Notes under the pieces: model-generated
Databases searched by the model: none
What the model saw: only the letters and a program-made list of their open reading frames with translations
Told to the model about the DNA's origin: nothing
Made by a program: the position numbers and the translations under genes
Shown: piece by piece, positions 30,842-42,800 of the stretch
How positions within the stretch are numbered: the stretch's first letter is position 1
Layout of the letters: each line of letters starts with the position of its first letter
Origin: Acanthococcus lagerstroemiae
Lineage: Eukaryota > Arthropoda > Insecta > Hemiptera > Eriococcidae
Length of the DNA stretch: 64,000 nt
Assembly: GCA_031841125.1 (NCBI GenBank)
Contig: CM063113.1
Span: 34,245,312 to 34,309,311, forward strand
Reading direction: 5' to 3'

Positions 30842-33800
30842 TAAGGGGCCATTTCGTAAACACCACTATGCGCATCAATTGATGCAGATACAGTTGTCTC
30901 CTTATTACGTGGCGACCTGCAGACTAAATTTCAAAAACCCAACCAGATAGTTGCTCGAATTCAAGCTCCTAACACATTTCGACCTGTGAGTTCGTTTTTC
31001 GAAAATACATATATCCAATGCCCGGTACAAAACAATAAGTTGGGTGCCGTTGATTGCCATAATTCCTTTTGTGTGGCTTACAAAACGTACTCTTTTTTTT
31101 TCAACGAACTGCCGCATTATTACATCAACAACTCTGCGGGAAAGTACTGTGCAGAAACGGTATCTGCACTACCAGTGGGCCTTTGACACAGGAAATAAAT
31201 CATCGCCCCGCTGTCACACAGCCTCACCGGAAAACGAATTTCGTGAACGTTAATTTCCAGCACTCGGGAAATGTTTTTTGCAGAACAATATATACGAAAC
31301 TCGTTTAGCACCCTTAATCTCATTTCTGAAATCGTTCTGGGCTTTTTTCCCTCTTCCTCACTTTCAGCAATTTAGAAAATCAAAAGTTTCAATTAATTTG
31401 CGCTCATAAGTTCTTACTTGCTCGCAGGTTCCCACATCTTGGTGTAGCCATGCTGATTTGTCGATGAAATTCACCGATGGACGATGGTACGCGATCAATG
31501 ATATACGTTATGGTTATTTCTCGAATGGAAGTTGGTGAAGTTGTTTCAGCATAGTGGATACCTTTGAAATGAGGCACACTAAGAAGGGGAAATGCCCGGA
31601 AAAGTGCCGTTTTAATTGTTTAGGACCACTTTTCTGTTATTGCTTGCAATTATTTTTTTTTTTCATTTTTATAATTACCTTGTTTTGTAATTTGTAAAGA
31701 TCTATGATACTCTATAGTATTGTTGGTCAGTGAGGTGTAAATACATTTTTATTGTTTCTATGTATGCTGTTTAATTAAATGTGATGAAGGTTTTATGACT
31801 GAACATAAGAAAGGTGGACACGGAAATAATATATGATTTTAATGGCTGTAAATAAAATGCAGGAAGACTTACTGGAGGTATGATTTACTAAGAAAATCCT
31901 AAGCTCAAGATGTATTAATTTCTATCAGCAAAAATGTTGAATCTTGATGAGTCCAAAATAGTTTTAACAGGGTCCATGAGTTAGAAATGAATTTCAATTA
32001 TTCTAAGCGATTCTCAACTGCTTTAAGAGAGACCTATCGATCAAAACTCATTTGATCAATCATAAATAACCCGAGACATAGTGTTCAGGAGTGTGAAGCA
32101 AGTTTTTATCAATCTGATTGAGCCTAAATGAGTTTACTAGAGTTCTGAACCAGTGGTATGAGAGATTAAGGAATTTTAATTACTTAGCTTAGGAACATTT
32201 TAATGGAGTGTTAATGAGACTTCATCAATCTTAACAACAGAGACGTACCGAACAGTTTTCTTTGGGCGAGGGGAGGGATGAAGCAAATGCCTAGGTCGTA
32301 GTGGTGATACATCGAAAAATAGGGGAAAGATGTACCTTTCGATATTTCTCTGAGTAACCCGCTCTATCTTTATTACTTTTTGATCTATAGCGTATGTTAC
32401 CTTACTTTTTGAATGCCCCTCATACCTCAAGAATTCCACTGGTGCTATGGAGCAGAAGAAATATCACGGGGGACAGTGTCCCCATTTGCTACTCTCTGTT
32501 ACGCCCATGCGTGGAGAGCAGCTGATTTTAGTTACGGTGCAAAATAATTTTTAGCCAGCTAAATCGTAAGAAAAAAAAAGAAAAAAAAAAGAGAACGCCG
32601 TTAGAAAAACCGTAGTTAATGGGGTACACGACTGGTACCAGCCTCGCCAAAGAGAAATCTGCAATCGAGATCAAATCCGACGAGAAAAACGCATTCGACA
32701 AACGGCATTACAAAAATTCAACGACGAGGAAATTCCGCTTAATTAATTTCCCAACAGAAAAAAATGTAATCGTCGAAAAGCAAACAAGATTTTAATTAAT
32801 TAAAAAGATATCGGGAACCGAACTAGGAAGCAGAAAAGCGATGTTTGAAAAAGCTTCACTATCCACTTTGGTGAACCCTGCGTAAATTTAAAATAATTTA
32901 GGGTATAATGGTTTTTTCCCTTAGTTTATAAAGATGACAGTTTGCGAGTTATTAAATTGTACCGACGCTTTTTCCGTTTCTTTTCTTTATCCAAGGACCT
33001 CGGAGAATAAAACATTTTTATGGCCCTCAAAATTCATAGAATATTCTATCTGCGAATCTGCGAAAAAAACAGTGAAAAATAGAGAAGAAAAACCGTCTGC
33101 TATGAAGAACGTACTTTCTATTGAAAACGAGAAAGTTGTTACAACTTTTCAGCGTGGATTTTCGGGCGTTTATTTTTTGCGGGACCGCAAACATCTGTTC
33201 GCGTTCAGAACGCCCAAAGGGTTTTTGACTTTGACAGTGTCCTTTATGAGAAAATATCTGTATCCAGGTATTGATTGAAATACTTTATTTTTTTAATTGA
33301 AACTTTCGTTCGGTTGTTGCACCAGCTCCTTGTATTCTTCATCCGGAAATGAAAACTTCTACGTAATAACAACTGGAGCATCCGAGTAACATAGGTACCT
33401 ATACTATTTATTGCCAATGGCTGAAGGAAGTGTCGAAGTAGTCGCAGAACTTACCGAAACGTATGCTCGAGTAAGATTTTGTTCGTTAAACAAGTGATAG
33501 AAAATTACAAGAAAATACAAGAATAGGGTACAAATAACAGTAAATATGCGTTTGTTTGAGAGTAAATTCGTCCATTCAATTTTCGAATGTAATTTCAGTT
33601 GAACGCAATAATAGTACATGAGATATGGCGGAGTAAGATCGGAGTAAAAAGGAGAGATTCTGAAAAGTGATTGAAAAAAGCAGTGAAGTTAAGGGCAGCA
33701 ACATTAAGAATAGAGCAAACGGGACACATGCTCTGAGTGCTCTTCCGTTTACGAAATGATTTCAAATTTACCCAGAATAGCAGTAGAGTGACTCTATCGA

Positions 33801-34037
33801 GTTCAACAAGCACAAAAAGTTATGTGAGTTTTCAAAAGGAAGAAAACAGGAAGAACACGTACCGGTCATCTCTGGTTTCCTTGAAAAGAAAAACTCGAGC
33901 TATTGCTATTTGGCGACTCGAGGAAAAAGACTAGCTAACTAGGTTCCAAACCACAAAATCGGCATCGAGTACTCTCGGCAAATTCGAGGTCGTTCTCATG
34001 ACTAATAACTACACTAGACGCTATCTGCTAGCCGTAG
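30842..34037. other. 3.2 kb with no supported gene
   Basis: Mostly AT-rich. Open frames at 30986-31308 and 32934-33278 (114 codons) have no recognised domain. A-rich tract at ~32570-32591. Confidence 0.35.
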
Positions 34038-34039
34038 TA

Positions 34040-34958
34040 GGGGAGACTGCTGTACCTTGATAACAATGTACCTTGAAACACTTGAAATATCTCGACGTGG
34101 TGCTGCTCTCTGGCGGCGGTTTTTTGGTAGTGGAAACTAGAGTTACGTTCTCCGAGATTAACCTACTTTCCAACCTTGCTCCTTATGCTAGTTTCGGCAT
34201 GTCACATCAAAAAGTAAAGATTTTTTTTAAATTTCCGTGTATTTCGACTTCGAAATACAAATTAAGTATAATTATTTTGGTACTGTCATAAAATAGATTC
34301 CTTTTAGCTACTTTTCTGATGTTCACATTAGATGAGTCGATGCGGTATATCCCCAAATTGGGTCATCTTCATTATTTGACCTACCATTGTCCCTTGAAAC
34401 AACACCTATTCGTATACCTTGGAACGTGTAAAATGCGATCTCATATTGCATCGGGTACTTTAGAACCGGAAAAAATTCAAATAAAGTTCGATAATATTAT
34501 AGCTTAGTTTCTAAAATTATTATCAATTCTGTATTTATCTCAGGTATGCCGCGAAGTGAACAAGGCATTAAACGGAAGCCCATTTTTCAGTTTTTTTGAT
34601 TTTGAAATTTTTATTTTGTTCATTGGTACTGTAATGGAAGCATTTTCTTCCACTTACCTCAGCTTATTTCAGAAATTCAGCTAACTGAGGGAACTAAAAC
34701 CACTATTTCTGATCCACTTTTCAAGGCACACGAAGTATGTTTCAAGGTACAATAGGGGTGTTGTACCTTGGAAAAAAATTTGAAATTTTTCAATTCAAAT
34801 TGTAGGGTTTCAGTTTACTGTAAATTTGAGATCAATCGAACCATTTGAAGCGTTTTCGCCTGTACTTTCATCCTATGTGCTTCAATTTTACTTTCAGTCA
34901 CTCAAAACTGAGAAAATTGACATCAAAGTTTTTTGTTCCAAGTTACAGCAGTCTCCCC
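34040..34958. mobile_element. TA-flanked inverted-repeat element, 919 bp
   Basis: Termini GGGGAGACTGCTGTACCTTG (left) and its inverted counterpart (GGGGAGACTGCTGTAACTTG) are flanked by TA at 34038-34039 and 34959-34960. Inside, variants of GTACCTTGAAACA recur many times. No transposase. It is organised like 23918-24889 (GGGGAG start, TA flanks, echoes of the terminus inside) but the sequence differs. Confidence 0.78.
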
Positions 34959-35277
34959 TACACAGGCCCGGATTCAAGAGTTGTAATACAGGGGTCCCAA
35001 TCTTTTGGAGGCCCTCAAAATTTCTGAACGCTTCAGAGGGGGGCAGCCCATACAAATTGTTTTTCGATTAATTTAAAAATGTCTTTGGGTAACTATTCTT
35101 TTATAAATTATCAAAAGAATTCTATGTTATTATTTCATTTTCCATTGTAATTTTTTATTTTTAAGTCGAAGTACAACAAACAGCAACAGATACAAGTAAG
35201 CAGCGATACAATGTATGAAAACTTTTTCCCTTGATTTTCAAAGAGCGAAGTCAGCAATCACATCTTCAAAATTGAAA

Positions 35278-35490
35278 TATCCCATTCTCTAGACTTAGTC
35301 AGGATAAATTTACTAGCCGTCCTTCAGACATGCTTCTACGCAGTCTGTCTTTAATCAGTTTTAACTTTGAAAAGGAACGTTCGCCATTGACATTAGAGAC
35401 CATTAATGATTAAAAAATTCTAAGCATAATTTTCACGTTCGGGAACACGTTTTTCAAATTATTTTTTGAAATTATTTTATATTGGAACAT
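35278..35490 (-). pseudogene. hAT transposase C-terminal dimerisation domain remnant
   Basis: The - strand gives NVFPNVKIMLRIF, a stop, then SNVNGERSFSKLKLIKDRLR and RSMSEGRLVNLS, then another stop. GERSFSKLK.IK..LR..M...RL is the hAT C-terminal signature. Two stops in the domain show it is dead. The rest of the gene was probably displaced or lost around the LINE insertion. Confidence 0.7.
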
Positions 35491-35859
35491 TTCTCTGAAC
35501 TCTTCATTTTCCTTTTTCATAATTCTTGATAAACTCAGCAAACAGAAGCAACTCATCATTCAGCAAGCCTTCATCCATGTATCGCCTCGATTTTCTGACT
35601 GAAAGACGTATTGAATTGGTCAATAGCCTGGATGAAGGCCTCAATTCTGAATTTTTCTTGCACTGTCATATCTACTTCAGGGGTCCTGCCGGAACCCAAA
35701 GATTCAAGTCGTCTTCGCCTTGCACGTACTGATTCACAAATTCAACAAATGAGAAGAAAAAAATACTGAACCGGCAGGGATGCGCGTGGTACTAGTTTTG
35801 TACATTGTACTGCGCCCACAATTATTTACAATCGTCGCACACAGCTCATGTACGTCTTT

Positions 35860-37190
35860 GTGGAACATAGTAGAAAATGGTAAAGCGGCTGGACCAGATG
35901 GAATACTCAGCGAACAGATCAAGAAAATTGGATCATCGGGCATCAAATGGCTAACGGACTTCTTCAACAACGTGGCAGATACAATAAAAATGCCAAAATT
36001 ATGGTTGAGGACAAAGGTAGGTAGCTATCCTGAAACCTGGGAAAGATCCTAACGATAGGAAGAGCTACAGATCAATTTTCCTCCTTTGCCACCTCTACAA
36101 GGTGTTCGAACGGCTACTACTTAATAGGATACAAGACACGATTGATGGAAAACTCATCCCCCAACAAGCTGGCTTTCGACAAGGAAAAAGCTGCACAAGC
36201 CAGGCCATCAACCTCGTCCAACACATTGGGAATGGCTTCGAGAGAAAGAAAATCACAGGGGCGGTCTTCGTAGATCTAACTGTTGCTTATGATAAAGTGA
36301 ATCACCACCTACTATGCAGAAAAATATACGAAATTACACGAGATTTCAAGTTCAGGACACTTAACAAAGCAATGCTGAGCAACAGCATGTTCTATGTCAT
36401 TCACCAAAGTAAATCGAGCAGATGGAGACGACAGACGAATGGACTATCACAGGGAAGTGTTCCCGCCCCTACCTTATTCAATATACGAGTATGTATACAC
36501 TAACGACCAGCAGATTGGAGACCAGACAGAGCACTTCCTGTATGCTGACGACCTGGCAGCGATGGCGCAGGGGGATACGCACGTTGAGGTAAAGGGAAAA
36601 CTGCAGGACATCCTTAATGAACTAGAAGTATATTACACGAATAATGCTCTCAAGCCCAATCCATCTAAAACCCAGGTGTGCAGTTTCCGCCTAAAAAATG
36701 CTAAGGCGAGATGCAAACTGAAGCTGAGTTGGGGAGGAATACAGCTTGAAAATTGCGAAAATCCGAAGTACCTTGGCGTCACACTTGACAGGACCCTTAC
36801 TTTCAAGAAGCACTGCAAGAATACTAGATGAAAGTTGAAGCCAGAAATAGTATGCTAAAAAAACTCGTATCAAGCAAGTGGGGAGCCAAGCCGAGCACAC
36901 TGAGGACCACAGCCCTGGTGCTCTGTTACTCTACCGCGGAATACGGATGTGCAGCATGGGGTGGATCTTCACATACTAAAAAAGTTGATGTGGCCCTAAA
37001 TAATATCATGCGGATCGTATCCGGCTGCCTGAGACCAACTAGTCTCAAGTACCTTCCTCGGATATGTGGAGTCGCTCCGCCGGAGGTAAGGAGAAAGTGG
37101 CTGCAGATGTGGAGAGGACTAAGAAGGAAAGCGACCCTCGCCACATCATGTTCGGCCAGGTGGCAGCAACGCCGAGACTGAAATTCAGGA
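35860..37190 (+). pseudogene. Jockey-like LINE reverse transcriptase, frame-broken
   Basis: Blocks in different frames give the RT order: KAAGPDGILSEQI; KVFERLLLNRI; PQQAGFRQGKSC; GAVFVDLTVAYDKVNH (motif A Asp); LSQGSVPAPTLFNI (motif B); FLYADDLAAMAQG (catalytic YADD at ~36539-36550); NPSKTQVCSF; KYLGVTLDRTLTFKKHC; then the post-RT part STAEYGCAAWGGSSHTKKVD. Frames change at about 36050, 36480 and 36830, so it cannot make one protein. The endonuclease half is missing (5' truncation). Class: Jockey-superfamily by eye. Confidence 0.85.
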
Positions 37191-37706
37191 GGAGTTTCCT
37201 CAACAATGTATCGGTCCTTACAGACAACCCCTCGACCTCTAGGGCGACAAGATGAACAAACATCGACCACACCCCGCGCGCTGAAGGCCTAGCCAGTGGA
37301 CGCATGATCTCCCCTATACATCATGGCTCACCTTGAATAGGCTGCGCACCGAATGCGCCCGTGTACAGCGGCAAACCTGACCAGATGAAGCATACACGAC
37401 GACGCAGGATGCCAGATGTGCGGTCAGCTTCAAAACGACGACCACCTCCTTATATGCGGAGGAGGGACCACACATACCAGAGGGGAGATGTGGGGTAACC
37501 TAGACGACAGCACCTTGGACCTGGTGCATAGAGGAGAATAATTTAAAATTTAAAATTTCAAACTTTAAGTTAACTACCAACGCGTCGAAGTCCGGACACG
37601 AAAGAAGAAGAAGAACAGTAGAAAAAAAATGTGGAGGCCCCTTCGATGTAGACGCCCGGGTCCCTGGGACTCCAGGGACCCCCCTAAATATCGGCCTGCC
37701 CCTACA

Positions 37707-37855
37707 TACAATTCGATGGGTGGACAGCTGTTTGATTTTTTCGTATTTATGTTTTAATCGCAATTTCCTATTTTACGTGATTCGCGAATCAGGCAAGGAA
37801 TAAAGTGCGAAACACGCGAAAACATGGCAGTTTTGTTTTGTAACACGAGAATGAA
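37707..37855. other. Spacer between hAT element and minisatellite
   Basis: Short AT-rich DNA; nothing recognised. Confidence 0.35.
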
Positions 37856-38830
37856 AAATTTATTTCATCGAAAATCTTCAGGGAAAATTTCCGATAATAT
37901 CCAAAGAATTTCATAAGAAATCTTCGAGAAGATTCCTTTGATTTCCGAAGATAATTTCCGAGGAATTTTATCGAAAATATTAAGGAAAAATTTCCGATAA
38001 TTTTCAAAGAATTTCATCGGACAATACTGAGAAAAATCTCCGATGATTTCAGGAGAATTTTGTCGAAAAGAAATCTTTGAGAGCCGTCTCTGATTATATA
38101 TCCAGAGAATTTCATCGGAAATCTTCAGAGAAAACTCTCAATGTTTTTCGAAGATTTTCTACACAAATTTTCGAGAGTATTTTCCGATAATTTTTGAAGA
38201 ATTTCATCGGAAATATTTGGAAAAAATCTTCGATGATTACCAAAAAAAAAAAAAAGCCATCAGAAATTTTCGAGAAGATTCCTTTAATTTCCGAAGATAA
38301 TTTCCGAGGAATTTTATCGAAAATATTAGAGAAAAATTTCCGATCATTTTCAATAAATTTCATCGGTTGCATTGAAAAAATTTCCGATAATTTTAGGAGA
38401 ATTTTTCCGAAAAGAAAACAATTTCTGATGATTTCCGGAGAGTTTCATCGGAAATCTTCAAAAAAAACTCTCAATGTTTTTCAAAGATTTTCTTCACAAA
38501 TTTTCGAGAGTATTTTCCGATAATTTTTGAAGAATTTCATCGGAAATATTTGGAAAAAATCTTCGATGATTACCAAAAAAAAGCCATCAGAAATCTTTGA
38601 GAAGATTCCTTTAATTTCCGAAGATAATTTCCGAGGAATTTTATCGAAAATATTAGAGAAAAATTTCCGATCATTTTCAATAAATTTCATCGGTCGCATT
38701 GAAAAAATTTCCGATAATTTTAGGAGAATTTTTCCGAAAAGAAAACAATCTCTGATGATTTCCGGAGAATTTTATCGGAAATCTTCAGAAAAAATTCCGA
38801 ATGTTTTCCAACGAATTTCTTCAACTATCT
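37856..38830. repeat. Minisatellite with 333-bp higher-order unit
   Basis: Built from 40-55-bp subunits of the form TTTCCGA.AATTTT.GA.GAATTT.ATCGGAAAT. Two consecutive higher-order units (about 38150-38480 and 38483-38815) are nearly identical, offset 333 bp; the preceding part (37856-38150) is more diverged. The same array gives open frames on both strands (about 70-109 codons) that differ only by repeat indels; I reject them as genes. Confidence 0.9.
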
Positions 38831-39436
38831 TACACAAATAGCAAACCAGAGGTAAATTTCAAAAATTTTGAAATAAAATTTACAAAAGTTTCGTAGTTAC
38901 CCCTACCTAGATAATTAACAAAATCAATTTAACTTTTCAGGGATCAATTCAGTGTATTCGGCAGGGCCGGATTTGCCTTCTGTGGCGTCGTGGGCAAAAC
39001 GAAAGGCGACGCCTAAGAATTTTCACCTTGAAATTCCCCCTCTCTCTTTCTCAAGATTTTTTCGTTGGAAGAAATTTCTTCATTCTTTTCTCTCTCTCTC
39101 TCTCTGTTCTGATTAATCAATCTTGAAATATGAATAATATGATCATGTATTAGGAATTAGGAATAATAAAAAACTACAAAAAAATAGTGTTGATGATTGA
39201 TGAACCAAAAACTAGATAGCGAGACTTGAGTTATGATAATAATTGAACATATGAAAATGAAAGTATATACTAGGTATATGATGAGAATATAAATAAAAGA
39301 AACAACTGTAGGCTATAAACGAAATCAAAAGTTTGGTAATAAGTATAGGTAATGAAAATTCAACAATACTGCACAAGTAAATGATAGAGAAATATAATAA
39401 TACAAAATCATATTGTGATAGATGGTCAATCGTATC

Positions 39437-39599
39437 TGTTAAGACGTTATCGTTTAATTAATCAATGTTAGGACGTTATCGTTTTTCACGTATTTACCTG
39501 TTAATTTGCACGGTTCTGTCCTACCTGCGTTACCAGTTTACTTTGCAATATTAGTGTTATTAAATCGTTCGTTCGATCGGCATCATTTTTATGCTAACA
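39437..39599 (+). repeat. BEL 5' LTR
   Basis: 163 bp. The terminal 19 bp (TGTTARGACGTTATCGTTT, R = A or G) is repeated at 39466-39484, so the end motif is duplicated inside the LTR. Differs from the 3' LTR at two sites near its right end. Confidence 0.95.
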
Positions 39600-39605
39600 A
39601 TTTTG

Positions 39606-39619
39606 TGGTCCTCCGAGCC
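39606..39619 (+). promoter_or_regulatory. Candidate primer-binding site of the BEL element
   Basis: TGGTCCTCCGAGCC begins 6 nt after the 5' LTR; TGG would pair with a tRNA CCA end. I cannot name the priming tRNA. Confidence 0.5.
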
Positions 39620-39876
39620 TTCGTTTTTTTTTCTCGTAATTTTCGGAATTTAACTATTGGATTGCGGTTTTTCTTGGATCAGCGGATATTTCTTTACTCG
39701 TGATTGAACCATTAAATCCACGCCGCGTTTCTTTCGTACATCTGTTCGTTTTTGTTCGGCGGAAGCGGAGTCGTGCTATCATCCACAAATTCATTGTTCG
39801 TCTTGTTGAATTTTGATTGTGAGCTACAAGTACTTCGTTTCAAATTCGTTCCTGTCGTGATCATATCGTTGTCACT

Positions 39877-42800
39877 ATGGATGGCTTGCAGAAACAGCGC
39901 CGATTGCTGAAACTGAATTTGCAGAGATGCAAGGACGCTATGACTGCTATCACAACCCGTAAGCAAATTGATTTTGAAAACGTTTCGCGTCTCGAGGTTT
40001 TGTTAAACGAGGAGTATCGTCCCCTCAAAGACCAATTTCGTGCTTTAGTTTTCGAAATTAACTCTCTTCTTGATGAAACCAAAGAGGAAGATGTTAAATT
40101 AACCGAACAGTTGCTCAAAGAATCGGATGAGTATCGTGACACCTTCGCTATGATTTCGGGTAAAATTAAGCAAATTAACAAAAGTCTGAGTAAAGACTCG
40201 AATCGAAAATCGTTGTTGTCGACTCCAGAATCGTCTGAATCTGGATCTAAACCTAGCGATAGTCAACCGAGGCTTAAGCGAATTAACGTTCCTACTTTCG
40301 ATGGAAACTTGCAACAATTTTATAATTTTCGAAACTTGTTTGAAAATTTGGTGCACAATAACGTAGAATTATCAAATGTACAAAAACTTTATTACCTAAA
40401 AGAAGCTCTTATTGGTCAAGCATCTTCTATTGTAAAAGACTTCGACCTGTCAGATAATTCTTACCCTGAGGCTTGGTCCTATTTTTTATCGCGATATGAT
40501 AATCGGCGCGCAATTATTCGTGACTATTTTCGTGAACTTAAAAATTTAGCGCCGATAAAAACTGAACTACAAATTCGTCAGTTAATCGATTCGGTGAACA
40601 GCATCATTCGTCGTGGGCTCAAGGCCGCTGGTGAGCCTGTTGAGCAAACTTTTTCACGGTATATTGCGTACCATATTAGCTCAATTCTCGATCCTGTCAC
40701 TGCGAAAGACTGGGAAAATTCGCTAACCACCTGTGATTCGTTTCCTACATTCGAGGAATTAAATAAATTTTTACAAGTTCGTACTTTCGTTGTCGAGGAG
40801 AGACAGAAGGACATTGGTTCCAGCCCTCCTACTAAAGAAACTAAAAAACCTGTCGCTGAGAAGAAAACGTTTCTTATCAGCAAACCAAACTGTATCGCAT
40901 GCAAAGCTGACCATCGTCTTGTTGACTGTAAGCAGTTTCTTTGCCTCACACCTCGTGATCGATACTACTTGATCAAGAAGAACTCGCTCTGCTTGAATTG
41001 TTTTAATCGAAACCACATGTCTAGTCAGTGCTCTCGTTTGGGTTGTAAAACTTGCAACCAAAAACATCATCATTTGTTGCATTTTGAATCGTTGCCTGTT
41101 GCTGCATCATCGCCTGCATCATCAGTACCTAACCGACCTTCGTCTCCAGCAAAAATTATCGACAATACTACCAGCTTATCCTGCTACAAAGCGCCTAACT
41201 CGAAATTGTATATTCTTTTGCCTACTGCTGTTGTCAATTTTGCTTGCAACAACATCCGTGGAACCGCGCGTATGCTTCTTGATAGTTGCTCGCAACTAAC
41301 TTTAATTTCAGATTCGTTTATTCGCAAATTTCGTTTGCCAACCTATCAATCGGATAGTAGCCCTGTATCTGGCATTGGTGGTGTTGTCAAGTCGTCGTTT
41401 AATTCGGCCCTTCGATTGTTTTCTCGTTATGAACAGTTTGAACTGCGCATTGAGGGAAATGTGGTTCCTCAGTCCGCCATCAGCTACAGTGTGCAGCAAT
41501 TATCAATAAATACCATTCGTTCGCATATCCATGACCTTCAATTGGCCGATCCTGCATTTCAACATTCGTCGGTTGACATTGTAAATGTCGACATTATTGT
41601 TGGAGCTTCGTTTTATGAGAGATGTATTATGGGCGAGCAGAAAGTTGTTAATGGAACATTCCTTCGTCGCTCACATTTTGGCTGGTTATTGTCTGGTCCG
41701 GTCAAGCCACCTCAAACATCGAACTTGGTCATCTCACCAACTACTTCGTTTTGTGGGTATGCCACCCAACATATCGATTCAATTCTTGAACGCTTTTGGA
41801 ATATTGAGGAAGTTCCTGCGGAGAAATTGTCTCCAGCGATCGAAGATGAAGAATGCAATCGGCATTTTGAATCCACTTTCCGTCGAGACCCTGAAAATGG
41901 TCAATTTATTGTTCGGCTACCTTTTAATGAAAACCGTAGCAAACTAATTAACAATTATTCTCGCGCTTTTGCCAGTTTTGCTCGAGTGGAAAAATCGCTA
42001 AATTTGTCTCCCAATTTGAAACAGGAGTACGTCAACTTTATGCGGGAGTATGAAAAACTGAACCACATGTCGCTCGTCTCCACTCAAGATAATACAGCTG
42101 ATGCCTACTACTGTCCACATCGCGCTGTTCTTCGACCGGATAGTGAGACCACTAAACTTAGAGTAGTTTTCAATGCATCTGGTAAAACTCGATCTGGCTT
42201 TTCATTAAATGATGCATTAATGAAAGGACCAACTTTGCAGCAAGAATTGTTTGATATTCTTTTGTTATTTCGTCGCCACTTTGTGGCTTTCACAGCTGAT
42301 ATCGAAAAAATGTATCGATGCGTACTAGTAGATGCCGCAGATCGTCGCTTTCAACGAATCGTTTGGCGTGAAAATTCGTTGGAGCCGTTGAAAGAATACG
42401 AACTAAACACACTTATATATGGAACCAAACCTGTGTCATTTATTGCAACAAAATGTCTCGCCGTCGTCGCCGCTGAATTGCGGGGAAAAAACCCATCGTC
42501 GCTTGCTGCTCATTTCATCGCTAACCAGTTCTATATGGACGACTTGCTGGCTGGAGCAGATTCATTGTCGACCGCCTTAGAGCTGCAGCAAGAAATTCAT
42601 CGAGAACTGTTAGCTGCGAAATTTCCACTGCGGAAATATAAGTCAAACTCGTCGAACTTTTTGCAAACAATCGAAAAGTCCAATTTTGGGACCTCTCCCA
42701 ACAGCACACTCAACTTTTCAGAGAACACCTCAGTTCTTGGCTTGGTGTGGGAACCTTCGAGTGACACATTTTCGATTAAGTGTCAACCATCAACCCTTTC

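Larger units (their letters stand above)
34963..37698. mobile_element. hAT element with perfect 8-bp target duplication, carrying a LINE
   Basis: Flanked by CCCCTACA at 34955-34962 and 37699-37706. The termini CAGGCCCGGATT and (inverted) CAGGCCGATATT match approximately. It carries a hAT C-terminal remnant on the - strand and, in its middle, a LINE RT pseudogene. It landed exactly on the right end of the TA-flanked element at 34040-34958. Confidence 0.85.

Noticed and set aside
31440..31560. Possible extra K2P exon after an AG acceptor-like CTCGCAG
   Set aside because: Exon 4 already ends with an in-frame TGA after TM4, and this stretch has no channel-like residues. It might be 3' UTR.
32934..33278. 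114-codon + strand open frame
   Set aside because: No recognisable domain and AT-rich codons like its surroundings; kept as unassigned DNA.
38112..38841. Repeated FF/IPRKLSS-type frames on both strands
   Set aside because: Explained by the 333-bp minisatellite; equal open frames on both strands argue against coding.
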